Source: Campylorhamphus procurvoides (taxonomy: Eukaryota; Chordata; Aves; Passeriformes; Dendrocolaptidae). Taken from it: a stretch of DNA of 64,000 bases. Where the stretch lies: assembly GCA_013396655.1 (NCBI GenBank), contig WBMV01008223.1, positions 132,731 to 196,730 of the forward strand. The letters are read 5' to 3'. Positions 50,596-62,865 of this stretch are shown here, one piece after another. Position 1 is the first letter of the stretch; each line of letters starts with the position of its first letter. A program made the position numbers and the translations under genes. A model generated the notes under the pieces. The model had not been told where the DNA came from, made no database searches, and saw nothing but the letters and a program-made list of their open reading frames with translations.

Positions 50596-53500
50596 TACAG
50601 TTTTCTTTATGTTTTTTGAATTCTGGCTGCTGTTCATCTGAGTCACCACTGCATCCATGAAGACCATTGTAGTCTGCATCCCTTTCCAGTTCACTTCTTT
50701 ACTGATTTTGTTGGAAATTCAAGCAATTAAAAAAAAAATAAAGTGTCTGCATCTTTTTCATGGGCATTTGGAATTCTTCTTCTTCATTCTTTCTCCTTTG
50801 TTTCTGGTCTGTTTCATGAGAATGAATTGAATGCTCACAGACATCTGGGCGTTTCATTTGTTTGGCTTATCAGAAGAGGCATTCTTTAGGAACTTTAAGA
50901 ACTTTAGGCAAGTTCTTTACGATGCCTAAAAAGAAGTTATCATGTAAAGATTTGGAAATCTTTTTCCTTATTAATTATTTAATTTCAGGGAAAGTACTTG
51001 ACTGTTTTAAAACAAAACAAAATAAAAATAATAATAATAAAAAAAACAAAAAACAAAACCACCAAAAAAATTAACATTTATTCTTGTGGGGTTTTTTCCA
51101 GAGGAAAAAATGCTGGAGTGAACTGTAATTCTTTATTTACTACTGATTAACATTATCTATGGTCCCAGTGTTACTAAGACTTCTTTTCTAACCAGAGAAA
51201 GCAAATTAATAGGATAACTGAAAATCAGTAGAGGTCAAATTCTTATGCAGACAGTATACTTATTTTTCATTTTCTAAGGCATTGGTATACAGTATTTGGT
51301 CCCACCTAAAAGGAGGATATGAGGCTGGATGATCTGGTGCAGACATGAAGCCTTAAAATAGAAAATATTGCAATGAACATTTGTTCATTAGTCCACATGT
51401 CCCAGCAAAGGGCTGTATAGGGTCTTGCATTGCAGTGGTCATTGCTACAAGTCATGCACAGCGGTAAATCTTAAAATCTGAGAACCCTGTGGTTACTGTC
51501 TCTCTGATGTGAGGGAACTTTTGAGAGCCTTTTTCACTCTTAAAGTTGAGTACCAAAAACTTTGATTTAAAACTTTGTTATAAAATAAATGCAAAAACTT
51601 CAGGCCAGTGGGGATTGCTTAACATACAGCAGTCTCAGAAATCTTGTGTCATACCGCTATAGAAGCTTCTGTGTTGTTTCTGCCATTGCAGGAGAGGTGT
51701 TTTTGTATGTATTAGTGCTTCTTTTTTAATTTTGAGATCACAGTACCTAATACTTTTTTTTTTCTTAAATTCATTCTGTATTCCTTTTGAAATCTTAATA
51801 CTGCCAGTGAACTGTTGTGCTGAATTTGGGGGAATAGAAGCTTTTAATTAGTAGCTTAGGTTTCACTAGATCTGAAGAAAGATATGTCATGTTAGTATAA
51901 ATTAAACTTCATGAAAAAAATTAAGAAGGTTATTCCTTGGAGATTTTGGAAGAATTCTAGATGTTAGGGTAGAAGGCCTTTCATTGCTTTACTGCTGTTT
52001 TCCCCACCTATGTTTTCAGATTTTACTTACAACACTCTACTGACTTAAACTGTGTAAATTAAATGAATACATTGTGGTAAACTATTCTAAAGTGCTGAGA
52101 GCTAACCAAAGTCACCCTAATGGCCCTGCTGTTTCGCTCAGATTAGAAAAGAAAGCTGTATTGTCATCTTTACAATGTAACTGAGCTAAAGAGATGTAGA
52201 AATTGTATTTTTGCCATAGACAGGATTATTTCAATTATTAATATTTTTTACATAAAAGACCTCCCCTTTGGCATAAATAACTACTGACTTTCTGTGGTTT
52301 TATTTATGTTTTTTACTTTTTATTTTTTAAAACTTATATGAAGAAAACACACAGAGGAAACTTCTGCAAGCTCAGAGTGCAAAGGAGAAGTCCCACTACT
52401 CCTCATTACATTTAAATGGAAAACTGGCTCAAATCCAACTGTTTCACCACTGGATTGTTGAAGGTTTCTGTAGTTCATACAGTTGATTGTTGTATTTGGC
52501 CCCTCTGCAAATACATTGAGTTTCATAAGTGGCTAAAACTGGCTCTACTCCCTTATGTAGCACACACAGTAGCTGGAGGGATAGTTCTTGGTAAATTGTG
52601 AGTGTTGGCTCTAACCCCTTTTTAAAAATATGTGGAACAGAAGGATTTACACCTCTTAATTAGAACTTTTCTGCCTTTAAGCTAAAAACTCTGCATTCCT
52701 TCTGGGTGTGCTGAGTTTTAAAATCCAGGAACCACATGGAAATCAACACAGAGCAGAAGAGGAGGTGATGAATACAAGCTGAGATAAATGCAAGACTTTA
52801 TGCTTTGACTAGAAATAATCCTATAAAACTATGCATCAGATGAAAAAGTTGAGAGCTGGCAGGTATAATGTAGTGGAAAGCTGTATTTATTCATTTACTA
52901 GACCTACAGCATTGAGTATTCGGCTGAGGTGACCACTTATTCTGGAAACTTAAGAACCAGATCTGAATTAACAATGTAGCTACAGCTCATAAAATTAAGC
53001 AAATATTTCCTCAAACACAAATATTTCCAGCTCATGCATGGAATGGATGTTTCCAATGTCCATCCTATGGATGGAAAAAAAAAAATGTTTGGGTCACTGT
53101 AGCTTGCATATAATAATCCCCGAAGTTCTCCAGTGGTTTAATAGTCAAGAACAATTTCAGGAAAATCTCAGCAGAAATAAAATTTGGTTTTAGGATAAAT
53201 TTTCAGAAAAGCAGTCATATTCACCAGTGTAATAGATTTCCCTTCTTCCCTCCCCACCCCCCGATATCCTGGTTATTGCAAATTCCATATTTACTCGTAT
53301 CTTCTAATAGCCAAATCGCTCAGACTATCTCTGAGATATATATTCTGTATGAATACATCCACTTTTTTTCTGTGGATAGAGACTTCCTTCATGATGTTTA
53401 TGTAACTTTGCTTATGCATTACTTCAAATATGTAGTTTTAATCAATGTCTATTGTATTAGACATTGTATTGTATGGACTTCCACATAGTCACATAATCCT

Positions 53501-54039
53501 CTATGCACAAAAATGGAAGAGCATAGGAAGATAGGAAATCTCAAATATCTTTCACTATTTGTGCAACTAAAATAATACAGTTTTTCTGGAACTTGGTTAA
53601 AATTTTCTATTAAATGTTTCAGTGAATAAAAGAGTGTATGAAGGAATCCACTTTCCATGATATCTGGGTAAGAAATGTGGAAAAGGACACTGAAAGACCA
53701 TCACTGAAAGCTCATCCAGTCTTTCCTGCAGACAAAACAGAAGATATGAGAAAGACTGTCCTGGTTTGAGCAAAGAGATTAGACCTATGTGGTTTCCCCT
53801 CAACATAGATCTGGCTTAAGCAAAAGTTGATGGCATGGTATCATCTCTAATAGAGAATGGAAAATATATTTAAGGAGTAGATTTTGTCTATGAGTAGGTT
53901 ATTCTTTTACAATGAGATCTCCAGGTCTTGGTTTTGATTTGAGTGGATTGAAAGAGAAATTGGTATATAACACATTGTGGAACATTGCTGTTAATATGTT
54001 AAAGTACTATGTGAAGTTGAAAACACTGGGAAAAAGCAT
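50596..54039. other. AT-rich noncoding stretch
   Basis: No gene is recognised. Contains the A-rich low-complexity run at 51009-51070 and a short C run near 53256-53264. All frames are under 71 codons with no domain. Confidence 0.45.
51009..51070 (+). repeat. A-rich low-complexity run
   Basis: AAAAC, AAAAT and AAT units followed by 'aaaaaaacaaaaaacaaaac'; plus strand A-rich. Confidence 0.85.
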
Positions 54040-54067
54040 GAAAAGAAAGAAAAAGAAAGAAAGAAAG

Positions 54068-54134
<67 letters not shown>

Positions 54135-54184
54135 GAAAGAAAGGAAGAAAGAAAGGAAGGAAGGAAGGAAGGAAGGAAGGAAAA
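54040..54184 (+). repeat. Compound (GAAA)n-(GGAA)n microsatellite
   Basis: About 120 bp of mostly GAAA units passes into five or more GGAA units at 54160-54181. The strand is all purine. The 107-codon frame across it (53912-54235) is a by-product, giving a K/E/R-rich run, and is not a gene. Confidence 0.97.
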
Positions 54185-55821
54185 TCTTCAGATTCTAAAA
54201 TGGAAGCAGATCATTTTGCAGAAAGAATTGTATGAGCTGAGCACCTTTGGTAGGCAGATGGTTTCTGTAGTATATTTTTCCATTAAAAGTGTGATGATGT
54301 ACAAATCAACAAGACATTTAGAGGCATTGAAAAAAAAAGGGAGACAGAACCTTTTTTTGGAATGATGCTTTGTTAAGTGGGGATTTTATGTGGTACTTTT
54401 ACACTGCCCTATCAAATCTGGGATGAATACAAATATATATTTTCTTTCTGCAGTGATTTTTTAACATTCAGATGTGAAAGTTTTTACATTCTTGACAATT
54501 ACAGTTAATTGACAAAAGGAGAGAAGAAGGTTAAAGACACAATAGATTCCAACAGGTCAATTTCTGCTATAAGTTACATTTGCATATTAGTTTGATTTCT
54601 TGACCTTCATAGATGTCTACAGGACTGCATCACAGAGCATAATTTGGCCCAGAATGCATACAACTGCAAATTTAAATCTTTATTTAAATCTTTTATCTTT
54701 ATTTAAATAGCTAAATTAATTTTTTTAAATTATTTAGAGCTTTTTCTATTGTGTTTTGTTGACAATATCTGAGATTTGCAAGTTTGAGAATTCTATCCCC
54801 TTAGCTCAGGAGTTATACTTGATGAAAAGCCTAACCTATTTGTTCGAAGTCTTTTTCTCCTTTTCCATCTAGTCTCTTTTCCACTGTAGTGGCAGTAACT
54901 TCTATATCCTTTCTCAAAAGATAATGCTTACTGAAAAAAAAATGGTAGAATTAATAGAATTAAAATTATATTTACCAAAAATGGTATGAAAAGAGAAGAG
55001 AGAGTTTGTATGGCATGACATGTACCACAGGGATAACTTGCGTGTCTGTAGAAATTTAGTTAGATTTTCTTTCTCAAATGTGGGCATGCAGTAATCTGAA
55101 CAATACTCGTGGGAGGAAGAAATCAGGGAGAGAAAGCTAATTCCTAAGTAGAGAAGAAACATCAAATATATGTAACATGAATCCCTCTAGGAGAAATGGA
55201 AATGGGAAATTTACTTTATTCATTTACTTTTTGTAATTTTAATTTTATTTGCTTGCTTAGTATAGATTGAGGGCAGCTAGAAAGACCAAAGGCTGTATCA
55301 GCAAAGAAAATGTCATTCTTCAAACTCTAGGAGCAAGAATTACAAATTTTGTTGGAAAAGATTGCGATTTTCTTTGGCGAGTGTTTTGATGAACAGTTTG
55401 CATAATGTACCTGCTACTCTTTGAGCATCTAGTATTACTATTTTACTTGCTTTACATGTTAAATTGTATCCATTGATTGAATATTGAAAGTCTTTAAGCA
55501 TTTTAATATTTTATAAAAGTAGAATAGATGTGTTTGATTTTTCTCCACTGAACTGATGAAGACAGACTTAAAAGACAATTTTATAGTTCACAGCTTAGTC
55601 TGGATCCCTTTTAGCTAGACAATTGCCCTGTGGCTGTGTATGTAAATAGCTACTGGTTAAAATGTCCACAGGTGTGCCTAAAGAATCTATAAAACTGTTC
55701 CTTCCTATTTAGGGTTCTGATATAAGTGGGTTTCTTGACAGGGCATAACAGTAAAGGTCTGTCAAAACCAAATCTAGAGCTGAAAAGGAATAAAAATGAA
55801 AGTTGAAAATAAAAAATAATA
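54185..55821. other. AT-rich noncoding stretch
   Basis: No gene is recognised. 'gcataatttggcccag' near 54637 resembles the arm of the old palindromic repeat at 61.75 kb but is too short to call. A 'tttatttaaatc' motif repeats three times at about 54669-54710. Confidence 0.4.
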
Positions 55822-55859
55822 CCCCCCCCCCAAAAAAAAAAAATTAAACCCAAAAAAAT
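55822..55859 (+). repeat. C10A12 homopolymer junction and A-rich run
   Basis: Ten C followed by twelve A, then 'ttaaacccaaaaaaat'. Homopolymers of this kind are also prone to assembly error. Confidence 0.85.
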
Positions 55860-55948
55860 AGCCTGGTGAATAAGTTTAGCCCTGCCATGAAGTGAAACTT
55901 TATGATGCTCTTCACTGCTGCTGTTTAACATATTTAAACTGTACTATA

Positions 55949-55969
55949 CAAACAAACAAACAAAAAACC
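55949..55969 (+). repeat. (CAAA)n microsatellite
   Basis: Four CAAA units followed by a short A run. Confidence 0.85.
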
Positions 55970-56176
55970 CCCACCACTGAATCTTGAGAAATGAGGTTCA
56001 GCCACTGTTCTAGGCTGGAGTCAGTGAAGTCTTCTTGTAAAGTTTAAAACTCTGAAGATCTCAGCACTTGGTGACCAAGACAAGTCCTCAAACTTGTAAC
56101 TACATGGTAACGGACTGCTACAACCTGTGGATTAACAGAAGGAAAGGGCACAAAGTGTTCTTTTTTGATTTTCTTC

Positions 56177-56197
56177 TTTTTTTTTTTTTAAAAAAAA
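56177..56197. repeat. T13A8 homopolymer junction
   Basis: Thirteen T followed by eight A, similar to the one at 42113. Confidence 0.85.
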
Positions 56198-56339
56198 TTT
56201 CTTTCCCATCTCTAGTTGGAGAGTTTTAATTACAATAACTTGAACTTTTTTTATAAGAGTCATATTATTCTTGCTTCTGATACAAAGTAAAAAGAACTGG
56301 ATACTGGCTGTGAACACGGGGATTTGGCATTTGCAGCTC

Positions 56340-56472
56340 GTCTAGGCAACCTCTTCCAATTCCTCATCACCCTCTGAGTAATGAATTTCTTCTTAATATC
56401 TAATTTAAATCTACTCTCATTCAGTTTAAATCCATTTCCCAATGTCGTACTCCTACATGCCCTTGGAAAACT
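56340..56472 (-). mobile_element. CR1 LINE internal fragment, minus strand
   Basis: 'aggcaacctcttccaattcc', 'gtaatgaatttcttcttaat', 'tctaatttaaatctactctc' and 'cctacatgcccttggaaaa' match the reverse complement of the CR1 region that encodes the RT C-terminal '-NWKRLPR-' segment. The minus frame shows 'FKLDIKKKFITQRVMRNW', equivalent to '[18 protein letters not shown]' in the 23.6 kb copy. Both ends of the element are missing. Confidence 0.88.
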
Positions 56473-56566
56473 GTATTTTATGCCGGGACTGTCCACCGAA
56501 CACCTCTGGGCCTGGTTTGATTTGAGGGTTCTTTCTGCTTGGTTCCCAAATTGCTGTCCAGCATTT

Positions 56567-56637
56567 TTTAATTTAATATTAATTTTTTAACTTAATATTT
56601 TTAACTTAATATTAATCATATTAATAATATGATATAA
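56567..56637. repeat. AT-only degenerate tandem repeat
   Basis: Units like 'ttaacttaatatt' and 'ttaatattaat' repeat imperfectly over 70 bp of almost pure A+T. Confidence 0.65.
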
Positions 56638-57769
56638 CTTGTCTACTTCACAGGAAGTTGGATATTTCTGCTTTATATATATTCTCAGTTTTTACAGGAT
56701 GACAAAGAAATTACTTCTGAAGATCCCTAGGAATGTTTTGGGTTTTTTAACCCATGTTTGGAAATGAGGACTTGAAGCCAGACTTCTTTGATTCCTAGAG
56801 GAACTCATAGACATCTCAGCTTATTTGCTGGTGTTGTCAACAACCTCTGGCAGATGTATTGCACTCTCTAAAGATCAATTAATGAACCTCAGGTTCATTC
56901 ATATGGAAAGACATAAATTAAATGTACCATTCCAGAAAAAAGCGTTCAAATTGAGAAGAAATCTGTATTTTGATGAGAAAGAAATAGGCCTAATCTTCAC
57001 AAATAAAATGTTCTTGAGTTGAAAATTTTTGAAAGATGAAGAATATCTGTTCAGTTCAGAAAAACAAGGGTCCATAATGACACAGCTGCTTTTGTAGGAG
57101 CCATCAAAGCTACAAAAGTTTTTAAATTGCACCTCACTCTGTTTAACTAAAACAGTGACAGGATCACATAGAGAAACCCATGAGTTCTTTTCTTGAAACA
57201 AGTTAGGTTTTAACTTGCTTGTGTCATTGTGATGAAAAAAGATTTTCCAACAGTCTCCTTCTCTGATTTAAAAGTGTGTGTGCATATATGTCTTGTCATG
57301 TTTGATGCTGAGGATTAATGATTGGATGCAGTAGATTTAGGCTCAAGTTTCCATCCAGAAAACCACTGGGTACTGTATCCTGTGGGGGCTTTTTAGATAT
57401 CATGTTCTTCGTTAGCCTGAAAATGCCTACAAAAGGTTTTTTTCACTGCTTTCCCAATGGATCTGGATCTGCTCTACTGGATCTGGAGAACCCTCTCAAC
57501 ATTTGAGCATTGCAGTCTATCTCCTCTCAACAAGAGTTTGTGATCTAAAGTATTATTCTGAATATTACTTTAAAGATATCTTTGCACAACATTATTTATC
57601 ATGATCTTTTTGGCTTATTAAATAATATTACAAACAGCTACTGAAACATTTGCGAAAGTATATCTGTGCAAGTTTTTTTCAGGTAAGTTCCTATATATTA
57701 TGTGGGTATATATATTTATATATTCTTCAGCTAAACTGGATTCAACTAAACTGATCCAAATTAGAAGGA
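56638..57769. other. AT-rich noncoding stretch
   Basis: No gene is recognised. A small 'ggatctggatctgctctac' with a third 'ggatctgg' gives a local tandem at 57461-57488. Confidence 0.4.
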
Positions 57770-57792
57770 CCTCAATATCAGAGATATTGAGG
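57770..57792. repeat. Perfect 10-bp stem hairpin
   Basis: 'cctcaatatc' and 'gatattgagg' are exact reverse complements around a 3-nt 'aga' loop. Confidence 0.85.
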
Positions 57793-60399
57793 CTTACAGA
57801 CATGAAGGACTCTGCATTGTTGTTAGGATATGACAAAGTCAACATGGGCATGTGAGAGGAAATAATTTCTGTGTGGCTGTTTTACTTTTGTCCAAAAAAT
57901 CAAGACTTAATAAAACCTGAAAAGCTAATCTTCCAGAGTGCAAAATGGTGTTTGTGTTATATATGTAGAAAAGCAGAGAATTTTAGAGCCATTTTGGAGA
58001 TCAAGGACAACTTTTGTTTACAGTTGTGTCTAGTTTGTCTAAATTGTCTAATTGTGAGTTTGACTAAGCATTATACCTTTAAAACTTTACATAAATACTG
58101 TAAAATTATGTAGCACTTCCAGTGTTAGCTAAACCTGTCCAATATCATACACTGCATACTTAGTTTTATTTCCTTCTGGTCAAGTTTTTGTACATTTTCC
58201 TGTATCAAAGAATAAACTCTTATTCTTTTAACTGAAAATTTATGACTATATAGTGATACTTGCTCTCTATGAACAGTTTTGTACTCACATTTAAGCTTAT
58301 AGCAGTTTCTAGACTATTTTCAGTATGACCTGTGCATTCAGTTAGCTTCAAAAAGCTACCATAAAAGAAATAACTGAAGAAATGCAGTTTAAATGTATAT
58401 GGTGTGTTTTTCTGTTACAGAAAGTAGGACAACATCACAAGAAGTTTCTGAGATTTCATTTAAAGTTTTAAGTTTCTTTGAGAATAGAAAAGAGATTTCT
58501 GAGTGTTCATGATAGCAATGATGGGTGGAAGGGCCCCACTTATTATATTTATGGAACAAGCATCATTAGTACAACGTGATCATGTGCTCTCTGTTTAGCC
58601 TTTGAATTCACTGGTGTCACACACTGAATTTGTAGAAAACTATTTGTCCTGGCTGCTGTCTGCAAAGGAAAAATATAGCCAAGATTAAAACTTGGTATAG
58701 TTTCAGACACAGAAATATTTAAAGCAGTCTACCTTCTCATAGGCCAACTTCTAAGATACTATTGTTTGTTCTACATTTAACCTTCTTTGATAAAACACAG
58801 TTTAAGTCACAGAAACAAAATCATATTGTTGAGGCCAAATTTACTTGCCTTAGATTAAAAGTACATTTCTTCTTAAATGTATCTACTTCAAGCTCATGGG
58901 AAAGATAATTTCTACCCATTTAGAGGTATTTGTTATATTCTTCTGTGATTATGGAGTTGTTTTATTTCCAGAATCCTTTTCTTCTTTGTGATGATTTTTA
59001 CACTGATTTTAATATATGTGAAGCTATTAAGGATTAACAGTTAAATAATTAACATCTTCAATGTCTTAAATATTTATTCTTCTCTTTAGCAGTGTTAGTG
59101 GTATTTTCTATGATACTTTCCATGCAAACTAGATGCATGTAGTATTTTATTGTCAAAATAATGTTTCAAGTAGTAAAATGGCAAGGGAATACTGACTGAG
59201 CTATTAATAAAACACACCAGCTTTTAGCTGGCAAAGCAGCCTTCTTTCCATCAAATATGTCTCAGCCTTTAATAAAGAAACTCAAGTGGTGTAGGTGAAA
59301 AATTACTTTTCTCACCCGGTCATCTGTCTGTCATGTATTATTCAGGTCACCAATGTTTGTCCTGAACTGTATCATTCTGTAGTTGTGTCAGGTATGAAAT
59401 ATGTTCAGTGTAATTCCATCAGACTTCACCAAGTTGATTAGAACAGATCACCTTTCGGCATGGGCACAAGTTATCTCAGCAGATTGAGTGAAAAAGACTT
59501 ATTTATCTTTGCCTGATAATAAAGAAAGAGATGAGCAAATTTATCCATTAACTTGAAAAGAGTCTCATATTTTGTGTGAAAACAAACTGAAGGCAGAAAT
59601 TCCATTGAAAATACTTTAATACTTGAATGCTTCTTTGAAAATATGTTTGCATTTGAAACCAGAAAATACAAACCTTGAGCCATGTGCATTATATAACAAG
59701 TTTTTAAGTGATTCTTTTTTCCCCTTGAACACAATCCTCAGAAACAATTAAATTGACGTCTCTTTATTTTTGATAGCTTGTTAAGGTTGTGATGATGCTT
59801 TATTTCCTTAAAATTCAAATGTTGGTGAAGGCCTAAATATAATGGGGTGTGATACATGTTTTATTCTAATTAGTAAAGATAAAAAATAGATATGAAATAC
59901 TTGTCAGAAAAATCTATTAAAGGAGATGGCTTCTTTTTTTTTCTCAAGGATAATGGGCTGAACCTCCACTCTGCAATAATTTGATAAACAATTTTAACAT
60001 TGTGTATTTCCCTTTGTGGAGAATAATTCTGTGTGGCTATTGAGACAGCATTAATGACCTAAGCAACTCTTTTAAAATGTGTGATAACTCAATGGAACTA
60101 CCCTTTCTAATCAAGAATATTCATGCCTGCTGTACAGCTCCTGTAGATGTTCAGTGCATTGTTGTGGTGCCACTTCCTAAAACCCTGCATCTCAGCAACA
60201 GAAAATTCAGGATAGATTGCCATATAGCCCAGGACTAACCTGTTTTCTTGTGAACTTCTATACTCCCTGAAATGTAGATCTTCATGTGTAGAATATGGAA
60301 TTTCATGGTATTTATTTCGTTCTGCATTAATGGAAATGTAGCCTAACAGAGAAAAAAACCAAGATGGTTGGGATTTAAAAACCAGCAACTAATCTAGGG
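57793..60399. other. AT-rich noncoding stretch
   Basis: No gene is recognised. The block at about 59200-59490 is complex and non-repetitive and could be conserved sequence, but nothing else supports that. Confidence 0.4.
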
Positions 60400-60720
60400 C
60401 CACTGAGTCTCCACTTCAAATTCACCTTTTTCTTGTCAAGGAGTGGAGGTGGTCTTTGCTGCTGGGTTGATTATCCTGCGTGAGCACCCTCCTAGTGCAG
60501 CGGTGGGCACTGAAGCAAAGGTCACCTCAGCACTTTCTGCTTTAGTGAGAAAATGTAGCCTTACGTGCCTGCCTCTGTAAAAGTGTGGGGGACGTTGAAC
60601 CCTGAGAGCGCAGAACTTTAGACATAAATTTGGTGGTTTTGATAGGGTCTCCAGTTTGCTGGGGTTTGTGCTTTCCCTTTTTGGATATCCAGTGGGATGA
60701 GCAGGGACTGGGTTTTTAGG
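60400..60720. other. GC-elevated block, unidentified
   Basis: A few hundred bases of higher G+C with several CpGs ('ctgcgtgagc', 'gcagcggtggg', 'gagagcgcag'). No coding frame of note and no recognisable repeat. Confidence 0.3.
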
Positions 60721-61331
60721 TCAGGACTCTGAAATAGTTCACTGTGTCATAATATGAATACACAAGATAATTTATTACTGCATTTTTAAGAGCTTGGCCC
60801 AAGAAGGAGTGAGAGGGAAGTTTTTGAAGCCTTTTCCTACAAGTGCTTGTTTCTTTCTCTGGTGATCCAGGAGGGATCAAACCATCTAACTTTAGTCCTC
60901 CAAACCAAGTGTACATCTGAGGTTTAAGCAGGTTTTCTGAATGTCACTCTTGAACACCTTCAGAATTTTCAGTTTGGTTTCATGATTGTAACCAGTTTTC
61001 TAGATTTACAGTGTGAAGTGTTTCAGAAGAGTAAAGTGCATAAAATATGCTGTTATTACTTTAATGTTTTATTAGGGCAATGTCCTTGCAAGAAGCGACT
61101 CTAGACTATCCCATATTTTACTGAATATAACTCAGACTCACTTCTGTTAGAAACACAGATCTATTAAGCTTTTTTTTTTTGTCAAAACCTCATGTTAAAG
61201 TTTAACATATTTTTATTTTATATGAAACAGTTAAACTCATCTTTGAATTTTAGTTTTGAATCCTTGTGAGATTTAATAACTGCAGCACATGCTGGTTATT
61301 TTACTCTAAATAAATAGAACCAAATTTATCA
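60721..61331. other. AT-rich noncoding stretch
   Basis: Nothing recognisable. Confidence 0.4.
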
Positions 61332-61396
61332 AAACTGGATGATCAACATTGACTAGATGATCTTTAAACTCCCTTCCAACCTAAACCATTCTGAGA
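61332..61396 (+). mobile_element. CR1 3'-tail fragment
   Basis: 'gactagatgatctttaaact' then 'cccttccaacctaaaccatt' and 'ctgag' is the CR1 3' end, in plus orientation. About 65 bp remains. Confidence 0.85.
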
Positions 61397-61744
61397 CAAA
61401 GCCTTATATTTTGTGCAAAAAGAAATCCCCAACCTCATTGCAATTTTCCCTGAGTTGAAATAAAAGAAAACTAATTTTAATAATATGATAATAACAATAA
61501 AAAACTAATATTTTTATATTTTAAAGTGTTGAGAATTATAAGTACTTTATTATCCTTTAAAGATTTGAGCATTTTTCTCCATCTTTTCTCAAGTTATTAT
61601 TGTGTTCAGTCTCTCAGCTCATCAGAAAGCTTTAAGAACCCTGTTTTTTTCACTCTTTCATTCTCTGTCCATTAATCTGTGTCTTTCCTCCCCAAGCTGA
61701 TAAAGAGCTATACAGACACAGGCCAGTTAATGGATGCAGTGGGT
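61397..61744. other. AT-rich noncoding stretch
   Basis: Nothing recognisable. Confidence 0.4.
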
Positions 61745-61850
61745 CACATTCTGCCCTCAGATACAAATCTGAGATCAGCTCCCATTGAATCCACTAAGAC
61801 TGCAACCAATGAAAGTTTTGGTTGTGTATTTGAGGGTACAATTTGGCCTA
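61745..61850. repeat. Ancient palindromic (MITE-like) repeat
   Basis: The left arm 'attctgccctcagatacaa' (61748-61766) is matched by the reverse complement of the right arm, 'attgtaccctcaaatacaca' (61842-61823), at about 15-16 of 19 positions. The centre includes 'agctcccattgaatccac', and the end reads 'caatttggcct'. This form is typical of an old palindromic repeat seen widely in sauropsid genomes. The inverted arms are visible here; the family link is from memory and I give no name. Confidence 0.5.
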
Positions 61851-62865
61851 GCTCATTTAAGGAGGTCATGTAATTCAATAATGGCTGCACAGTTTGTGCT
61901 GTGGGAAGAACACTAAAGCTGCATATAAATACTCAGGACAATGTGCTTGCCACTGTGGAAGGTGCAGGCAGAATATACAGCATGCTAACAATTGGTTTAA
62001 AGACCAAGGTTGCAACTTTTATTGAAAAAAGAATAGCTTAAAGTGCAATGTTACTTGACAGATAATAGTCTCTGCAGACGTAAGTAACCATAAAACCCGA
62101 GGGCACCAATCATGTGCTTCAGATCCCATGAAGATGTGATCTCCAAGCTGTACCAATACCAGGGAGGAATAAAATTTCTCAGGGGTGTGAGTGAGAGCTG
62201 TGACATTTTGTGGTTTGTTCAAGTCAGATTCTGCAGTAAAGAGATTAAATGAGTAATTTTCCTTTTTTTTTTCTTTTCAGAGAGAAAAAAGGAAAAGCTG
62301 CTTCAATGTTTATTGAGAAAATGTGTTTTACATATAAACATGCAGCAATGCAAAAATTCAATCAAGGCACCAAATGAAGGATCCTACAGTCAGTTATTTT
62401 AATTTAAATTTTGAATAAATTTTCTCATGTTTTTTTCAGTCATTATGCTTTAGGGGTAACCATACAGATGTAAGAGAGTGAAAGGCTTTATTAGACAGGT
62501 GACCCAAAGACATGCAATTGAAAAGTTCCTAGGGATTTCATTGTGTATGAGTGTGATTAGAGTTTCTCTGCTTTCCAAACAGTATTTCACATGGATTTGG
62601 GAACAGGTTATATGATCTTATATGGCAATAGGGTATGGTAGCAATTTCTGCCTCATAGCTTTCATGCCAGACAAATATCAAATATAAACCGTGCCTCGTA
62701 ATAAAAACCTATTTAATGAAATACAGAGGCTATACTATTTTGGGGCTGTATAACCAGACTGATTCCCTGTGTGCTTTGTTAGACTTTCCTGCCTTTTTTT
62801 TTTTTTTTTGGATCTGTAGTTGAATTCAAACACAGGTTAAGACATGTAAATTCAATTTTATTGTG
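61851..62865. other. AT-rich noncoding stretch
   Basis: No gene is recognised. It holds an inverted 12-bp pair 'ttttcctttttt' (62257-62268) and 'aaaaaaggaaaa' (62285-62296), and a T16 run at 62794-62809 just upstream of the CR1. Confidence 0.45.
62794..62809. repeat. T16 homopolymer
   Basis: Sixteen T in a row. Confidence 0.9.

Noticed and set aside
51945..51985. 'gatgttagggtagaaggcc' as a minus-strand CR1 tail
   Set aside because: Match is limited to a few short words and is not better than chance in this composition.
53756..53800. 'ctgtcctggtttgag' as the start of an avian LTR
   Set aside because: Similarity ends after about 15 bp; no second LTR, polyadenylation signal or internal retroviral sequence was seen.
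53912..54235. 107-codon frame rich in K, E and R
   Set aside because: Produced by the GAAA/GGAA microsatellite, not a gene.
54837..54860. 'tgttcgaagtc' as a tRNA B box
   Set aside because: No A box at the right distance and no cloverleaf.
62257..62296. 12-bp inverted pair flanking a splice-acceptor-like 'cttttcag'
   Set aside because: Arms are low-complexity T and A tracts, so pairing is a composition effect, and no exon follows.
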